Shown: piece by piece, positions 1 through 10,050 of the stretch | Position numbering within the stretch: position 1 is the first letter of the stretch | How the letters are laid out: each line of letters begins with the position of its first letter | Assembly (NCBI GenBank): GCA_963920665.1 | Contig: OY987271.1 | Coordinates: forward strand, 560,501-624,500 | DNA length: 64,000 nucleotides | Reading direction: 5' to 3' | Origin: Straminergon stramineum | Lineage: Eukaryota > Streptophyta > Bryopsida > Hypnales > Calliergonaceae | Notes under the pieces: generated by a model | What the model was told of the DNA's origin: nothing | Database searches by the model: none | The model's input: only the letters and a program-made list of their open reading frames with translations | Made by a program: the position numbers and the translations under genes

Positions 1-1
1 T

Positions 2-2631
2 GCGATGAAAAAGAACGTTGTGCTCAAAGGAGATTTGCCCATTGGTGTAGATCGCAACAGTGTCGATACATGGCAATTTCCCAGTCTTTTCCGCATGACT
101 GCATCTACTGGGGCTCCACCAGATTATTTCGATATGAATGGACAGAACTGGGGATTTCCGACCTATGTCTGGGAGGAAATGGCCAAGGATAATTATGGTT
201 GGTGGAGAGCTCGGCTATCTCAGGTCAGAGTGTTTCCTCTACATTAATGTGTGGAGCGGTCCATGCTGACATTATGTTATACTAGACGAATGAATCAACG
301 TGTTTTTAAAGTGTCTGGTTTGTCCCTTCTCGGAACTTCGGGTCATTGAGTATTTGGCCTGGGTATCGCTGTCCTTAGAAAAAAGTAGTGATTATGTTTT
401 GCTATGCTGTTAGTCATTTTCTATGCAATTTTTGTACTTATCACTGAATCCTTTTGTTTTCCAGATGGCGAAGTACTTCAGTGCATACAGGATAGATCAT
501 GTTTTGGGGTTCTTCCGTATATGGGAAATGCCTGATCATGCTGTGACCGGACTTATGGGAAGATTCAGGCCATCTATTCCTCTCAGCACTGTAAGTTGTG
601 ACCTGTATTTATGAGAATTTTGTATAAAGCACAATTCTTGTATAATATTCTTTCCGTGAATCTTGGCGTGGACGAATTTCACGTGGATGCTTTTTTTTAC
701 GTTTGCCTAGAGTACGTAAGCTCTTTCTGCTGGACTTCAGTTGACGATCATCCATTGGCGCTTGCAGGAGGAATTGGAAAGAGAAGGAATCTGGGACTTC
801 AATCGGTTGAGTACACCATATGTGCGTTGTCATATTCTTATCGGAAAATTCGGGGATAGATGGACGGAAGTTGCCGATAAGTATTTCGATGAGTTTGAAC
901 ACTTATGCTATCAGTTCAAGGAGCAGTATAATACCGAGAAAAAGATCGTTGTTGCGACGACGTTGGAAGACGATGCTCCTGAATCTGCTGTGCAAGAAGC
1001 TGAAGCAGACCAAGCCCGACTCTTTGAACTACTACATGTAAAATTCAATCCTTGTAATATCTTTTGTTTCAAACTATTTTATTCCCTCCATGATGCCTCG
1101 AGGATGAAGCAGAAATTAGATAGTTGAATATTGCAAATACTGCACACTTAGGAGAAAGTTGGTTTGAGAAATTTGATATTTTTGATATGAACTAATGGAT
1201 TTACACATACAATATTTTCATGTTCATTTTTTGCAGGAAGTTCTGCTTATGCGAGACTCAGAGGATCCAGCGAAATTTTACCCACGTTTTGGACTCGACC
1301 AAACAGCTAGTTTTGACGAACTGGATGACCACAGGTACGATGCTTCTTCTCTATTGTGCTGGTATTGGTGAGTCAGATTCATCGTCATTTTCCGAAGATC
1401 CGAGTATTTTCAATTTTTGAATACGCTGCCTTACGAACGCAAATTGCTTGCTTCCTCTTGCAGTAAGAACGTCCTGAGGAGCAAGTATCATGACTACTTC
1501 TTCCATCGTCAAGAGCAGTTATGGCGTGACAATGCTCTCATGACTTTGCCTGCTTTGCTGAATTCGTCTGATATGCTATGCTGCGGAGAAGATCTTGGGA
1601 TGGTTCCAGCTTGCGTGCAACCAGTGAGTGCCTGGATGATCTTTTGGATATTCGACTTTTGAGGTTGTATCTTTCATGAGATGGGAGGGTTTCAACTTAT
1701 TTGTGACTTCTTCATAGGATTGCGCAGTCTAAATATAGTTTCCTACACAATGGTGCACAAAATTTAATTTTAATGTGTAAATATATGGATGTAGGTTTTG
1801 AGCGAGCTTGGACTACTTGGTTTAAGAATTCAGCGCATGCCTAGTGCTTCAGGACAGGAATTTGGCAATCCAGCTGAGTATGAATACATGACAGTGTGTG
1901 CTCCGTCTTGTCACGATTCGTCTACGATGCGAGCGTGGTGGGAGGAGGATAGAGATAGGAGGGAGCGGTTCTTGAAGACCATGTTCAACATCAATGAAAT
2001 TCCACCTGAAACTTGTGACCCTCACATATCCCATCTCATCGTCCAGCAACACCTTGAATCTCCATCGATGTGGGCAATATTTCCCATCCAGGATCTTTTG
2101 GCACTTAAAGAGGACTATACCGATCGGGCAGCAAACGAAGAAACTATCAATGACCCTACCAACCCAAGACACTACTGGCGTTTCAGTGAGTCTTTGCTAT
2201 AGTTGTTAATCCTGGCTATTCGGAAAACCTTTGCGCGCATTTTGAGTAAAAGGAAAAGTCTATATTGCCCGGAGCATAATCAACTAACTACCACTTGTTG
2301 CCTGGCTACAGGATTACATGTTCCTATGGAGACGCTTTTGGGTGACGATGATTTTCTTGGTACTATCCGTGATCTTGTAGTAAGCAGCGGTCGAGCCAGC
2401 GACAAGGATTTTGAACAGGTCAATGCGTCCATGGAGACTTCTGCAATTGAATGTGAGCCTGCAGTTAGCGTTCAGGAAGTGAGTCTGCCAGCGCACAGAA
2501 ATATATCAGGAGTGGTCTTGAATGACAAGAAAGCCGCTTTAGAGAGATCCCTCTCAGGTAGAGTATTAGATGATAACAAGCACGTCGTAGAGATAGGATG
2601 TACGGGTCGATCTCTTGTTACCGCGTTGTAG
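2..2631 (+). CDS. DPE2: 4-alpha-glucanotransferase DPE2 (GH77), 5'-truncated by the window edge
   Basis: Cytosolic disproportionating enzyme 2, which moves a glucosyl unit from starch-derived maltose to a soluble heteroglycan. Seven exons can be placed: <1-223, 465-590, 768-1037, 1237-1334, 1464-1623, 1795-2185 and 2312-2631. All have GT/AG borders and compatible phases, giving 528 codons from base 5 with stop TAG. The open frame enters from the left edge, so the ATG at base 5 is internal. The CBM20 starch-binding domains and N-terminal half of this roughly 950-aa family lie outside. GH77 active-site motifs are intact: YRIDH (nucleophile Asp, 495-497), CGEDLG (acid/base Glu, 1588-1590) and PSCHDSS (Asp, 1915-1917). 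NGQNWGFP and TINDPTNPRHYW are also typical. The last ~65 residues after VVSSGRA are Ser/Glu-rich and not conserved in plant DPE2. Identification is firm; exact splice sites are by eye. Confidence 0.93.
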
Positions 2632-3929
2632 CGTTGGTAGGCATCAGAGGATAGAGATCGTAGCCATTGTTTCAACAGGGTTCATTTACCCTAAAAATAT
2701 ATTAGCAAACACAGTTCCAGAATGGCGACTTACTGAGATTGTAGGACAGGTACTCTTTCTTCCCGATGTAATTGAACACAAGCCATTCAAATTACAGCGA
2801 GATATCTCCAGCGAGGCTTTTACAATCTGTGGCGTCCGTGAAGTGATGCATATGCATATATTTTTGTCGTGTACACACATGTAGGGTAGACGTAGAGCAA
2901 TTCCTCAGGAAATTACATTATCTAAAATAAAGCAATGCAGGATTGTCCCGATTCAGAAATTTTCTCATGTTGACGTATTTGTACCATGGATGAAGCCAGT
3001 CCAGCACCGCCTGTTGATACGTGGCCAGGTTTCTGCCGAAGAATGGAGGATTAATTGTTTCGAATGCTTCCTGTGAAGTTTCGCAGAAATTGAAAGTAAG
3101 GCATACGACCCATTTTCAACCACTTCAGCGATTTCGCATATCTGGTGTGTGTATCTTGACTGCGGAATTTTTCCTGTGTACAGGAATAGAGTGTGGCAGG
3201 ATTCCAGATTTTTTCATAAATTTTTAACTCAAAATATAATTACCCTAAATTTTTTGGTTGCAGATTCTGTTCAACCTATACTAGTCATGTAGACCTTCAT
3301 AATTCCGACCACAGGCTGCAAACAAAATGGACAATTCTTCATTACTATTGTAGAGAACTATAACCAAAAAAATTGTAGTGAATGTACATATCCCATGGTA
3401 GCTAGGGATGGTAATGTGCACATGATAGAACTTCATTGCATAGTTGTTGTTCTCCATAATGAAGTAGTTTACTATTAGATTTTGGTAGTGAGAAGTCCCT
3501 ATTTCCGCTCATCTTTGAATCTGCTCATGCGCGGGCTTTCCTGTCTTGTGACAATGGCTACTTCATTGTCTCTCCCACACTTTGTTGCATATGCCACACA
3601 CTTTGTGTAGGATATGCTATGGGAAATTGTTGGAAGTGTGAAGTTAGGCATCATGGGTGCTTGCGCCATAGATTGCATAGGGGTGATGCAAAACCGCCTT
3701 CATCTTGAGGCACCTCTGCTTCTGATGTGTTTGCACCGACAAAGTAGTGTGTGTTGGAGGAGTTCAAGGCAAGTCTAAGTCTTCTTCCAAGTCGACGTTG
3801 ACCACCTTAGGTATGTCTTCCATTCCTAATGAATTTTGTGACCTACAACCACTTTCTTCCTCCATTATAGTAATATCTAGTTCGATAGTATCCACGCCAC
3901 CTTGATGTGCTCAATCTGTTGCGGTGTAA
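2632..3929. other. DPE2 3' flank and spacer
   Basis: The first 300-400 bp probably hold the DPE2 3' UTR. The rest is spacer with only short, unconvincing open frames. No gene or repeat was recognised. Confidence 0.5.
2926..2931 (+). promoter_or_regulatory. possible polyadenylation signal of DPE2
   Basis: An AATAAA hexamer lies 295 bp after the DPE2 stop, at a plausible distance for a plant 3' end. Plant signals are degenerate, so this is only a candidate. Confidence 0.3.
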
Positions 3930-4990
3930 ATCTAGTTGGGGCCCAAGTGAATGTTGACAGCTGTTCTGTCAAGCACGGAGATTCTTGTACAACTGAAAAC
4001 CTTCGGAATGTTATTAATTGTTAGTGTGCGCTTCAAGCTAAGGGATACCCACTGCGCTAGTGTTTGTTTTTGCGTAGGCTGGTTGAGGTTCCTTGAGACC
4101 TAATAATCCCTGTATTGTCAAAAGTAGGTCTTAAATGGTCTGAAGGCACACACATCTACTAGTTGTAGAGCATGCAATGTGTGAGACGATAGAGTGACAA
4201 TATATCTAGCCTTTTTTCTTTAGCTACTACAACCATTGCAAGCATAATATGGCTACTAGGTCCGTCAACGATCATCAAATATCTTTGTATAGGAAAAATA
4301 CCACCAATTCTGGTGATACTTCGAAGAAAGTGAGAAATCCATATGGAGAACAAGTCAATAGTCATGCATGCCTTCGACTACATTGCTATAGTTGTACCTT
4401 CCTTGTAGTGCTGTAAGAAGTTTTGGCATGATCTTTTTCCTTCAAAAATGTAGAAGGATGGTATAGCTAACCATGTTGCATTGATATAGACCAGAACTAA
4501 GAGCCACTTTCTTTGATTTGGAATAGTGAAATGTACATGACGAGCACCTCTTAGACCTTGGACTATCACTCCACCGTTTTATCCTGCTTGCATACGGGTT
4601 TCATCACAATTCTACACCTTCTTTTAAAGATAGCTATGTGAGGTATACAACTGATTTAAATTATCGTAGAAACTTTGCACATTTTCAACACATAGTCCCT
4701 TTGCTCAAAAAGATGACAAGGTCTCTACCACTCTCAATGTGAGCTTTGAGTGATGCCTTTTGATCCACCTCAACTAGCCATCACATGAGACCCCATTCTT
4801 CAATGGTGTAACATGACTCCTCATAATTGATTTCATAAACTTTTCATTTTTAACCTTGTAGGACTAAGGCTTAATCCCTTGTCACACATGTCTAGAAGGT
4901 ACTAGACAAGTTGAGTTTCTTCATCCACAGTTAAGACACTATTAAGTATTAACTCCTCTCTTCTTTGATTTGCATACACCATAATATCAA
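3930..4990 (-). pseudogene. decayed pogo/Tigger-like (DDE_1) transposase
   Basis: The minus strand, read from about 4985 down to 3950 with several frame changes and stops, gives the domain order of a pogo/Tigger transposase. First comes a helix-turn-helix-like start (VLTVDEETQLV, YLLDM). Then FYDNLNQLY precedes the first catalytic Asp in NCDET (about 4595-4612), followed by GLRGARHVH and a core with PSFYIFEGKRSCQNF (4378-4569). The second Asp is in VDGPSSH, where the family usually has DGHSSH (about 4247-4272). Then SHTLHALQLVDV carries the third Asp (about 4150-4190), followed by WVSLSLKRTLT. The family match is by motif recognition. The copy is dead: there are stops within the HTH region and between the HTH and DDE parts, and a frameshift near 4190. 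No terminal inverted repeats were located. Confidence 0.75.
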
Positions 4991-6239
4991 TTTATAGAAG
5001 TAGATTAAGGAATTTCATGCCCCAAATCAACTTGCTTTATGTCACTATAAGAAAATTGTTTTTTTATTATGTTCGACTAAAAACTTAGTGTGTCCAATTT
5101 GGAGATGTTATGTCTTGGAGAATATTGACATGTCTACTTGACAGATGCTGTGAAAGTATAAATTTACAAGGATGTTATTGAAAACAAAGGAAAATTAGGT
5201 TCATAACTATTTGGTGCTACCAAAAACGAGTACTTAGTGAAAGACATTGTTTCAAAGATGATGATGTTCCAAAGATTGTCCAAAAAAACAATCATAGCCA
5301 TGTCAGCATCGTTGCTCTGTTTTACCTATAGGTAAATCATTGGAACTTCTAGTAGTGTGGGTGAAAACTTTTGCTCGAGGTAAAAAAAAGGAGACTGGCA
5401 ACCTTGAAAAAAATAAGTTTGACGTGGTAGTTGACATGGAAATTTGTTGACTTGGACTGCTAAATGCTAATGTGCAATGCCATGTCAGCATTGAGGGTTG
5501 GCCCATGTCAAATTTCATGATGTTCTTGTGGACGTCATGTGAAATGTTCTAACGTTTCAGAAGACATTATATTGTACTATGTTGTCTTTACCTCCCAATG
5601 TTTGTGACTTGACAACTCATGCTTTCCAAGATCCAATTCATTATGTTTTCAATGGTTGAAATAACATCCAAGGAATGAAGAGAAATGTCTTTAGTGATGT
5701 CCACATGATGGCGACCTAGTTTTTGCCGACATAAACGTCCACAAAAGATTGCTTCCATACATGCCTTATACGTGAACCAATTATTAGAAGTGTCCATACT
5801 CAATATAAGTGTATTTTGTAGCTTTTTGGAACCAAATGTACTCTAAGATTTGTAGTAATGGCTATAAATGTGAAAGAAAAGAACAACATGGACCAATGTG
5901 GATGAGGAGGAGCTTGTATATTGTGCATTTTCTTCTAAACAATTATGAAATTAATGGCATTGTTACTACTAATGAAGTGGGCTTGCATGGAGCGTCGGCC
6001 AAGCAAAAATACTACTCATATTCACGTTTTCATATGAGCAAGACAACAAGCTCACCCATTCCATAAACATCATATAGAAGTCATTCACATTGTCCAAGAG
6101 GACAACTTCTATCACCTATAAAATGTCTACTAGACAATAATTCCTTCACGTAGACATAGAGGTGGACATGCCGCCCTATCCAACCCCTATCTCGTGTGAC
6201 GTCTACACGTCATTACATAAGTGCCTGGAGGATTGGACA
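4991..6239. other. AT-rich spacer, no recognisable gene
   Basis: Contains only open frames of about 70-85 codons (for example 5588-5803 minus and 5809-6066 plus) with no family resemblance I recognise. It may be flanking or internal sequence of the decayed DNA transposons on either side. Confidence 0.4.
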
Positions 6240-6850
6240 CCCTAAACTTCATCCTCCGGGATTGTAGTGTCGGCATCTATGACAATGTAGCCTCCTCTAT
6301 CGTCTATGGGACTTCACACCAAGTCCACTACTCGTTGCATTGGTTATAGTTCAGCAAAGACACCATCATTTAGTAATTGAACCGTGTTAGAGGTGGATTG
6401 GATAGAATAGAGTGAACTCTGTCTCCCCCTAACCTCTGTTCAACATACAACTTTCCAATTGCGTCGATGTGGGTCATTGGAGAAAAACACTTGTTGGTAG
6501 TGTAAAGGAAAGGCAAAAGAATCAGCATGGACCTTCTTGTTGATTTGATTGAAGTTTGCCAAGATGAAGGCTGAAGGTTGAAGCCATATTTGTCTCGTTG
6601 AATGCTTGGAAAACGAGCATCACATGTCCCCCTCACCCAATCATAGAGTAGCACTGTAACACAATGGTTTCAATAATCCCAAATCAAGATTTCTTCAATG
6701 TATCCTACATATTCTTGGTTGGCTTCCAATGGCCTCCCATTTGCTAGACCCCAACGAAGTTGGAATGTAAAAGATGCTACCACATCGATGTTAGAGGTGA
6801 CAAGTCCAGCTTTTGCACTTCAGACGCGGAGGTGCATACCGTGACAATAC
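6240..6850 (-). pseudogene. decayed CACTA-type transposon protein (DUF4216 region)
   Basis: Read on the minus strand from about 6850 to 6360 with frame changes, the translation contains TSASEVQK, then VASFTFQLRWGLANGRPLE, EYVGYIEEILIWDY, LLYDWVRGTCDARF and DKYGF. In a shifted frame it continues with ADSFAFPLHYQQVFFSNDP and NWKVVC. The series Y-G-I/V-EEI-LDY, then W-V, then DEYGF, then QVFYV-DP-NWKVV is the signature of the DUF4216 domain found C-terminally in plant En/Spm (CACTA) TNP2-like transposases. The 94-codon open frame at 6370-6654 covers only part of it. At least one frameshift separates the DKYGF and QVFFSNDP parts, so this is a fragment. The left end is uncertain. The copia copy A lies 31 bp beyond it. 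Confidence 0.65.
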
Positions 6851-6881
6851 ATTTGATGGTGTGATGTCATGTTTCGCTTTG

Positions 6882-7126
6882 TGTTGAAGATAATGTACAT
6901 AATCGTGTAGATAGTGTACATTCAGCCCTAGGAGTAGTATTAGACTCTTAGTTAGACTTAGAGTCTATTGGGTGTTGTTTGTAGTCAAAGGCAGCCCAAG
7001 GTTGCTAGTTATCCCACATGGTTTGTGGATAACTAGTGAAAGGCTTTTAGCTTATGTTCAGCCCCCTCATGAGCTTTGGCATCTTCTACCATCTAAGTAA
7101 AGCCTTTCTCCATTCAAAACTCAATA
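6882..7126 (+). repeat. 5' LTR of copia copy A
   Basis: A 245-bp direct repeat of 12209-12453, starting TGTTGAAGA and ending CTCAATA, immediately followed by the primer-binding site. The same 245-bp length recurs in all six LTRs of this family in the window. Confidence 0.93.
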
Positions 7127-7141
7127 GGTTATGGGCCCACG
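7127..7141 (+). other. primer-binding site matching the initiator tRNA-Met anticodon arm
   Basis: GGTTATGGGCCCACG directly abuts the 5' LTR. Its first 14 bases are complementary to GTGGGCCCATAACC, the anticodon stem-loop of plant initiator tRNA-Met, not to the tRNA 3' end (whose site would read TGGTATCAGAGC). Drosophila copia and yeast Ty5 use this half-tRNA priming mode (hemivirus type). Copies B, C and D have the same site. Confidence 0.8.
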
Positions 7142-8172
7142 CACTTGGCGTTGCACATGAGGGAGAAATTCAATTCATTTGGAGAAGTTCTTGGAGCTTG
7201 GAGGAGCATACTGAATTTGGGCTCTTGGTCACCTACAAACCATATGGTGTGAGTAAATTTTTTCAAAACACAGAAAAAAGGTCTTTCAATTGCATCTCTT
7301 GTTTTGAGCTTTTGTGGGTTGGTTTGTGAGGTTTGGAGTTCATTTTTGAGTGTGAGATTGCTCATGATTGAAATCAGACCTACTTAGGGCTGGTTTCATG
7401 CTCCTTGTTTGAGTTTGTGCTTGCAAGTGTACATTGGCAGCCCATTGGGGCTGATTGTGCACTTGGGTACATTGGTGATTGTCATTTTGGCAATTGCAAT
7501 CTTGTGAGAGTGCTTGGTAAGGCTTGGGAGCATTTGTGGGTTGCATTAGGCGTTTCCATGCATTGAGGGCTGAGTGGTGCCCTTATGAGTGAGTGAGACG
7601 AAATTGTGATCCTAAGAGGGCTAATTTGTGCCCTTGTGAGTGTGTGAGACCAAGTAGAGGACTTTGTGAAGCCAAAGGGCTGGTTTGTGCCCTTGTGAGT
7701 GAGTGAGACCTAATAGTGGACATTGTGATCTCAAGAGGGCTGATTTGTGTCATTGAGAGGGAGTGACACCCAATTGGGGTTCTTGAGTGACTTGGTGAGC
7801 CAAGTAGGGTTGGTTGAAGCCATTGTGGTCCATGCCGTGCTCATTGTGAGTGGGAGCTTCCATCTAGGACTGATTGGAGGCTTTGAGATCTTTGGAGTGT
7901 GGAGGATCCAATTTGGGAGGAGAATTGTGTTTTTGAAATAGAACCAGTCCATGCCGAGCATGTGGTGGTTGTGAGCTTCATTAGGGTCTGATTTGGTGAG
8001 GAGAGGAAGTCTTGTGCTTGTGAGGTGTGGTTTGGCGTTCTTAGGGTTGCAAGGTGCTTGTGAGGGCTGATTGGTCCCATTTCAGCCCAATTCGCCCCAA
8101 GGGAGTTTTGGGGGGGCTGAATTCAGATTGGAGACCTTGTGGGTGCTGCCAAGAAGTGGGAGCTGATTCAAC
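7142..8172 (+). repeat. untranslated leader of copy A with ~60-bp imperfect tandem repeats
   Basis: About 1 kb between primer site and gag start. From about 7560 to 7790 a unit of roughly 60 bp recurs three to four times, each with GGGCTGATTTGTGCCC- and GTGAGTGAGTGAGACC-like blocks. Copy number varies: copy C has one more nearly identical 60-bp unit (15420-15540). The leader has no long open frame. It may carry packaging or translation signals, which is inference only. Confidence 0.75.
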
Positions 8173-10050
8173 ATGGCCTCAAGTGGAGGAGAGGGCGTCC
8201 GCATCATTGACAAGTTCAATGGGGAGAATTTTGGCATGTGGAAGTTCAAGATGGAGATGATTCTTGCGGAGAAGGATTTGTGGGAGGTGGTGGATGGGAG
8301 TGAGGAGCCTCCAAGTGAAGATGCTGATTTGAAGACCAAGAAGGCGTTTGAGAGGAAGGAGAAGAAGGCCTTTGCTCTCATAGCCATCAACCTTGTGGAC
8401 CGGCAAATTGCTCACATACGCCATTGCAAAGGACCAGCCCAAGCATGGACCACCCTTTGCAACATCCATGAGACCAAGAGCCTCTCCAACATTCTCTTTC
8501 TAAGGCGGAAGTTCTTCACTATGAGGATGCAAGAGGAGGATGACATCTTGGATCATGTCAACAAGATCAAGGCCCTTGCGGATCAGCTCGCTTGCTTGGA
8601 GGCCCCCGTCACGAATGGAGATGTGGTGATGACCTTGTTGGAGAGTTTGCCACCGTCCTATGAATACCTCATCACCGCCTTGGAGACAAGACCCACCAAG
8701 GAGCTGACCATGGAGTTTGTGACGGCACGCTTGATGCATGAGATGACCAAGCGCAAGGAGAATGAGGCCCAAGGGGAGGGATCAGCCCCTGTGTCAAGAC
8801 ATGGCAAGGGAGGCAACACCAAGGCGTTCAAGGAGACAAGGACGTGCTTCAATTGTGGCAAATCAGGCCACATTGCTAAGCATTGCAAGGGCAGCCAAGC
8901 CAAAGACAAGGGGAGTGCACACCAAGCTTGCCAAGTGGAGGATGAGGAGGACTTTGCCTTTGCCACCTATGGAGGAGGGGAGAAGGCCAACATGTTCACT
9001 TGGATTGTGGATTCGGGGGCCACTCAACACATGACCAGCCATAGAGATGCCTTCCACACCTATCAGCCCATTGTGGGGAAGAGGATTCATTTGGGAGCCA
9101 ATGGCATGGTGGAGGCCCTTGGCATGGGGGAGATCCTTGTGGAGGTGCAAGTGGAGGGGAAGACCAAGAGGATTCAGATCCAAAAGGCCCTCCATGTCCC
9201 CAAGTTGCATGCCAACTTGATTTCGGTGAGCCAATTGTCTTTGGGAGGTTTGAAGGTGCATTTCAACATGGTGGGGTGTGTGGTGAGGTCAGCTAGTGGT
9301 GTTTTGATTGCATCAGCCCCCCGTGAGGGCAATTTGTACCACCTTCACTTCACCAAGGTGAATGGCACTTCCATGGCTTGTGTGGCCCAAGGATCAGCTC
9401 ATGAAGACCTTGTGGGGCTTTGGCATAGGAGGCTTGGGCACTTGAATGTGAAGAGCATGAAGAGCCTCCAACACATTGTGAAGGGGCTGAACCTCTCTTC
9501 TTGCAAGCATGATTGGAGTTCTATGGTGTGCAAGGGGTGCATTGAGGGGAAACAAGCAAGGCAGCCTTTCCCCAAGGATGGGGCCACAAGGGCCAGCAAG
9601 CCCTTGGAGCTTGTGCATTCAGATGTGTGTGGGCCAATGAAGACCCCATCCATAGGAGGAGCAAGGTATTTTGTGACTTTCATTGATGATTTCTCACGCA
9701 AGATTTGGGTGTACATGCTGAAGTGCAAGAGTGAGGTGTTTGGGCGTTTTGAGACTTGGAAGGCCCTTGTAGAGGCCCAATCGAAATGCAAGGTGAAGGT
9801 GCTGCGATCGGATAATGGAGGAGAGTATGTGTCCAAGGCCTTTGAGGCCTTCTTGAAGGCTCATGGCATTGAGCACCACACATCAACACCTTACACTCCT
9901 CAACAAAACGGCGTAGCGGAGCGTGCGAATCGAACCATTGTGGAGATGGCTAGGTCCATGATTCATGGCCAAGGGCTGAAGTATGAGCTTTGGGGGAGGC
10001 CATGTCCAATGCGGTGTATACAAGGAACCGGTGCCCTACACAAGCTTTGA
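8173..10050 (+). CDS. copia gag-protease-integrase frame (copy A), interrupted at its end
   Basis: A 625-codon frame starting MASSGGEGV. Gag occupies about residues 1-220. A CCHC zinc knuckle CFNCGKSGHIAKHC is at 225-238. The aspartic protease motif WIVDSGATQH has Asp at 280. The integrase HHCC finger has His 418 and 423 and Cys 453 and 456. The integrase core has Asp 484 (HSDVCGP), Asp 547 (RSDNGGEY) and Glu 583 (NGVAER), a perfect DD35E spacing. After KYELWG the frame goes astray because a G run at 9992-9996 has five G where continuity into the next frame needs six. The last ~25 residues are therefore out of frame. All visible catalytic residues are intact, so only the frame break disables this protein. 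Confidence 0.93.
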   Translation: MASSGGEGVRIIDKFNGENFGMWKFKMEMILAEKDLWEVVDGSEEPPSEDADLKTKKAFERKEKKAFALIAINLVDRQIAHIRHCKGPAQAWTTLCNIHETKSLSNILFLRRKFFTMRMQEEDDILDHVNKIKALADQLACLEAPVTNGDVVMTLLESLPPSYEYLITALETRPTKELTMEFVTARLMHEMTKRKENEAQGEGSAPVSRHGKGGNTKAFKETRTCFNCGKSGHIAKHCKGSQAKDKGSAHQACQVEDEEDFAFATYGGGEKANMFTWIVDSGATQHMTSHRDAFHTYQPIVGKRIHLGANGMVEALGMGEILVEVQVEGKTKRIQIQKALHVPKLHANLISVSQLSLGGLKVHFNMVGCVVRSASGVLIASAPREGNLYHLHFTKVNGTSMACVAQGSAHEDLVGLWHRRLGHLNVKSMKSLQHIVKGLNLSSCKHDWSSMVCKGCIEGKQARQPFPKDGATRASKPLELVHSDVCGPMKTPSIGGARYFVTFIDDFSRKIWVYMLKCKSEVFGRFETWKALVEAQSKCKVKVLRSDNGGEYVSKAFEAFLKAHGIEHHTSTPYTPQQNGVAERANRTIVEMARSMIHGQGLKYELWGRPCPMRCIQGTGALHKL

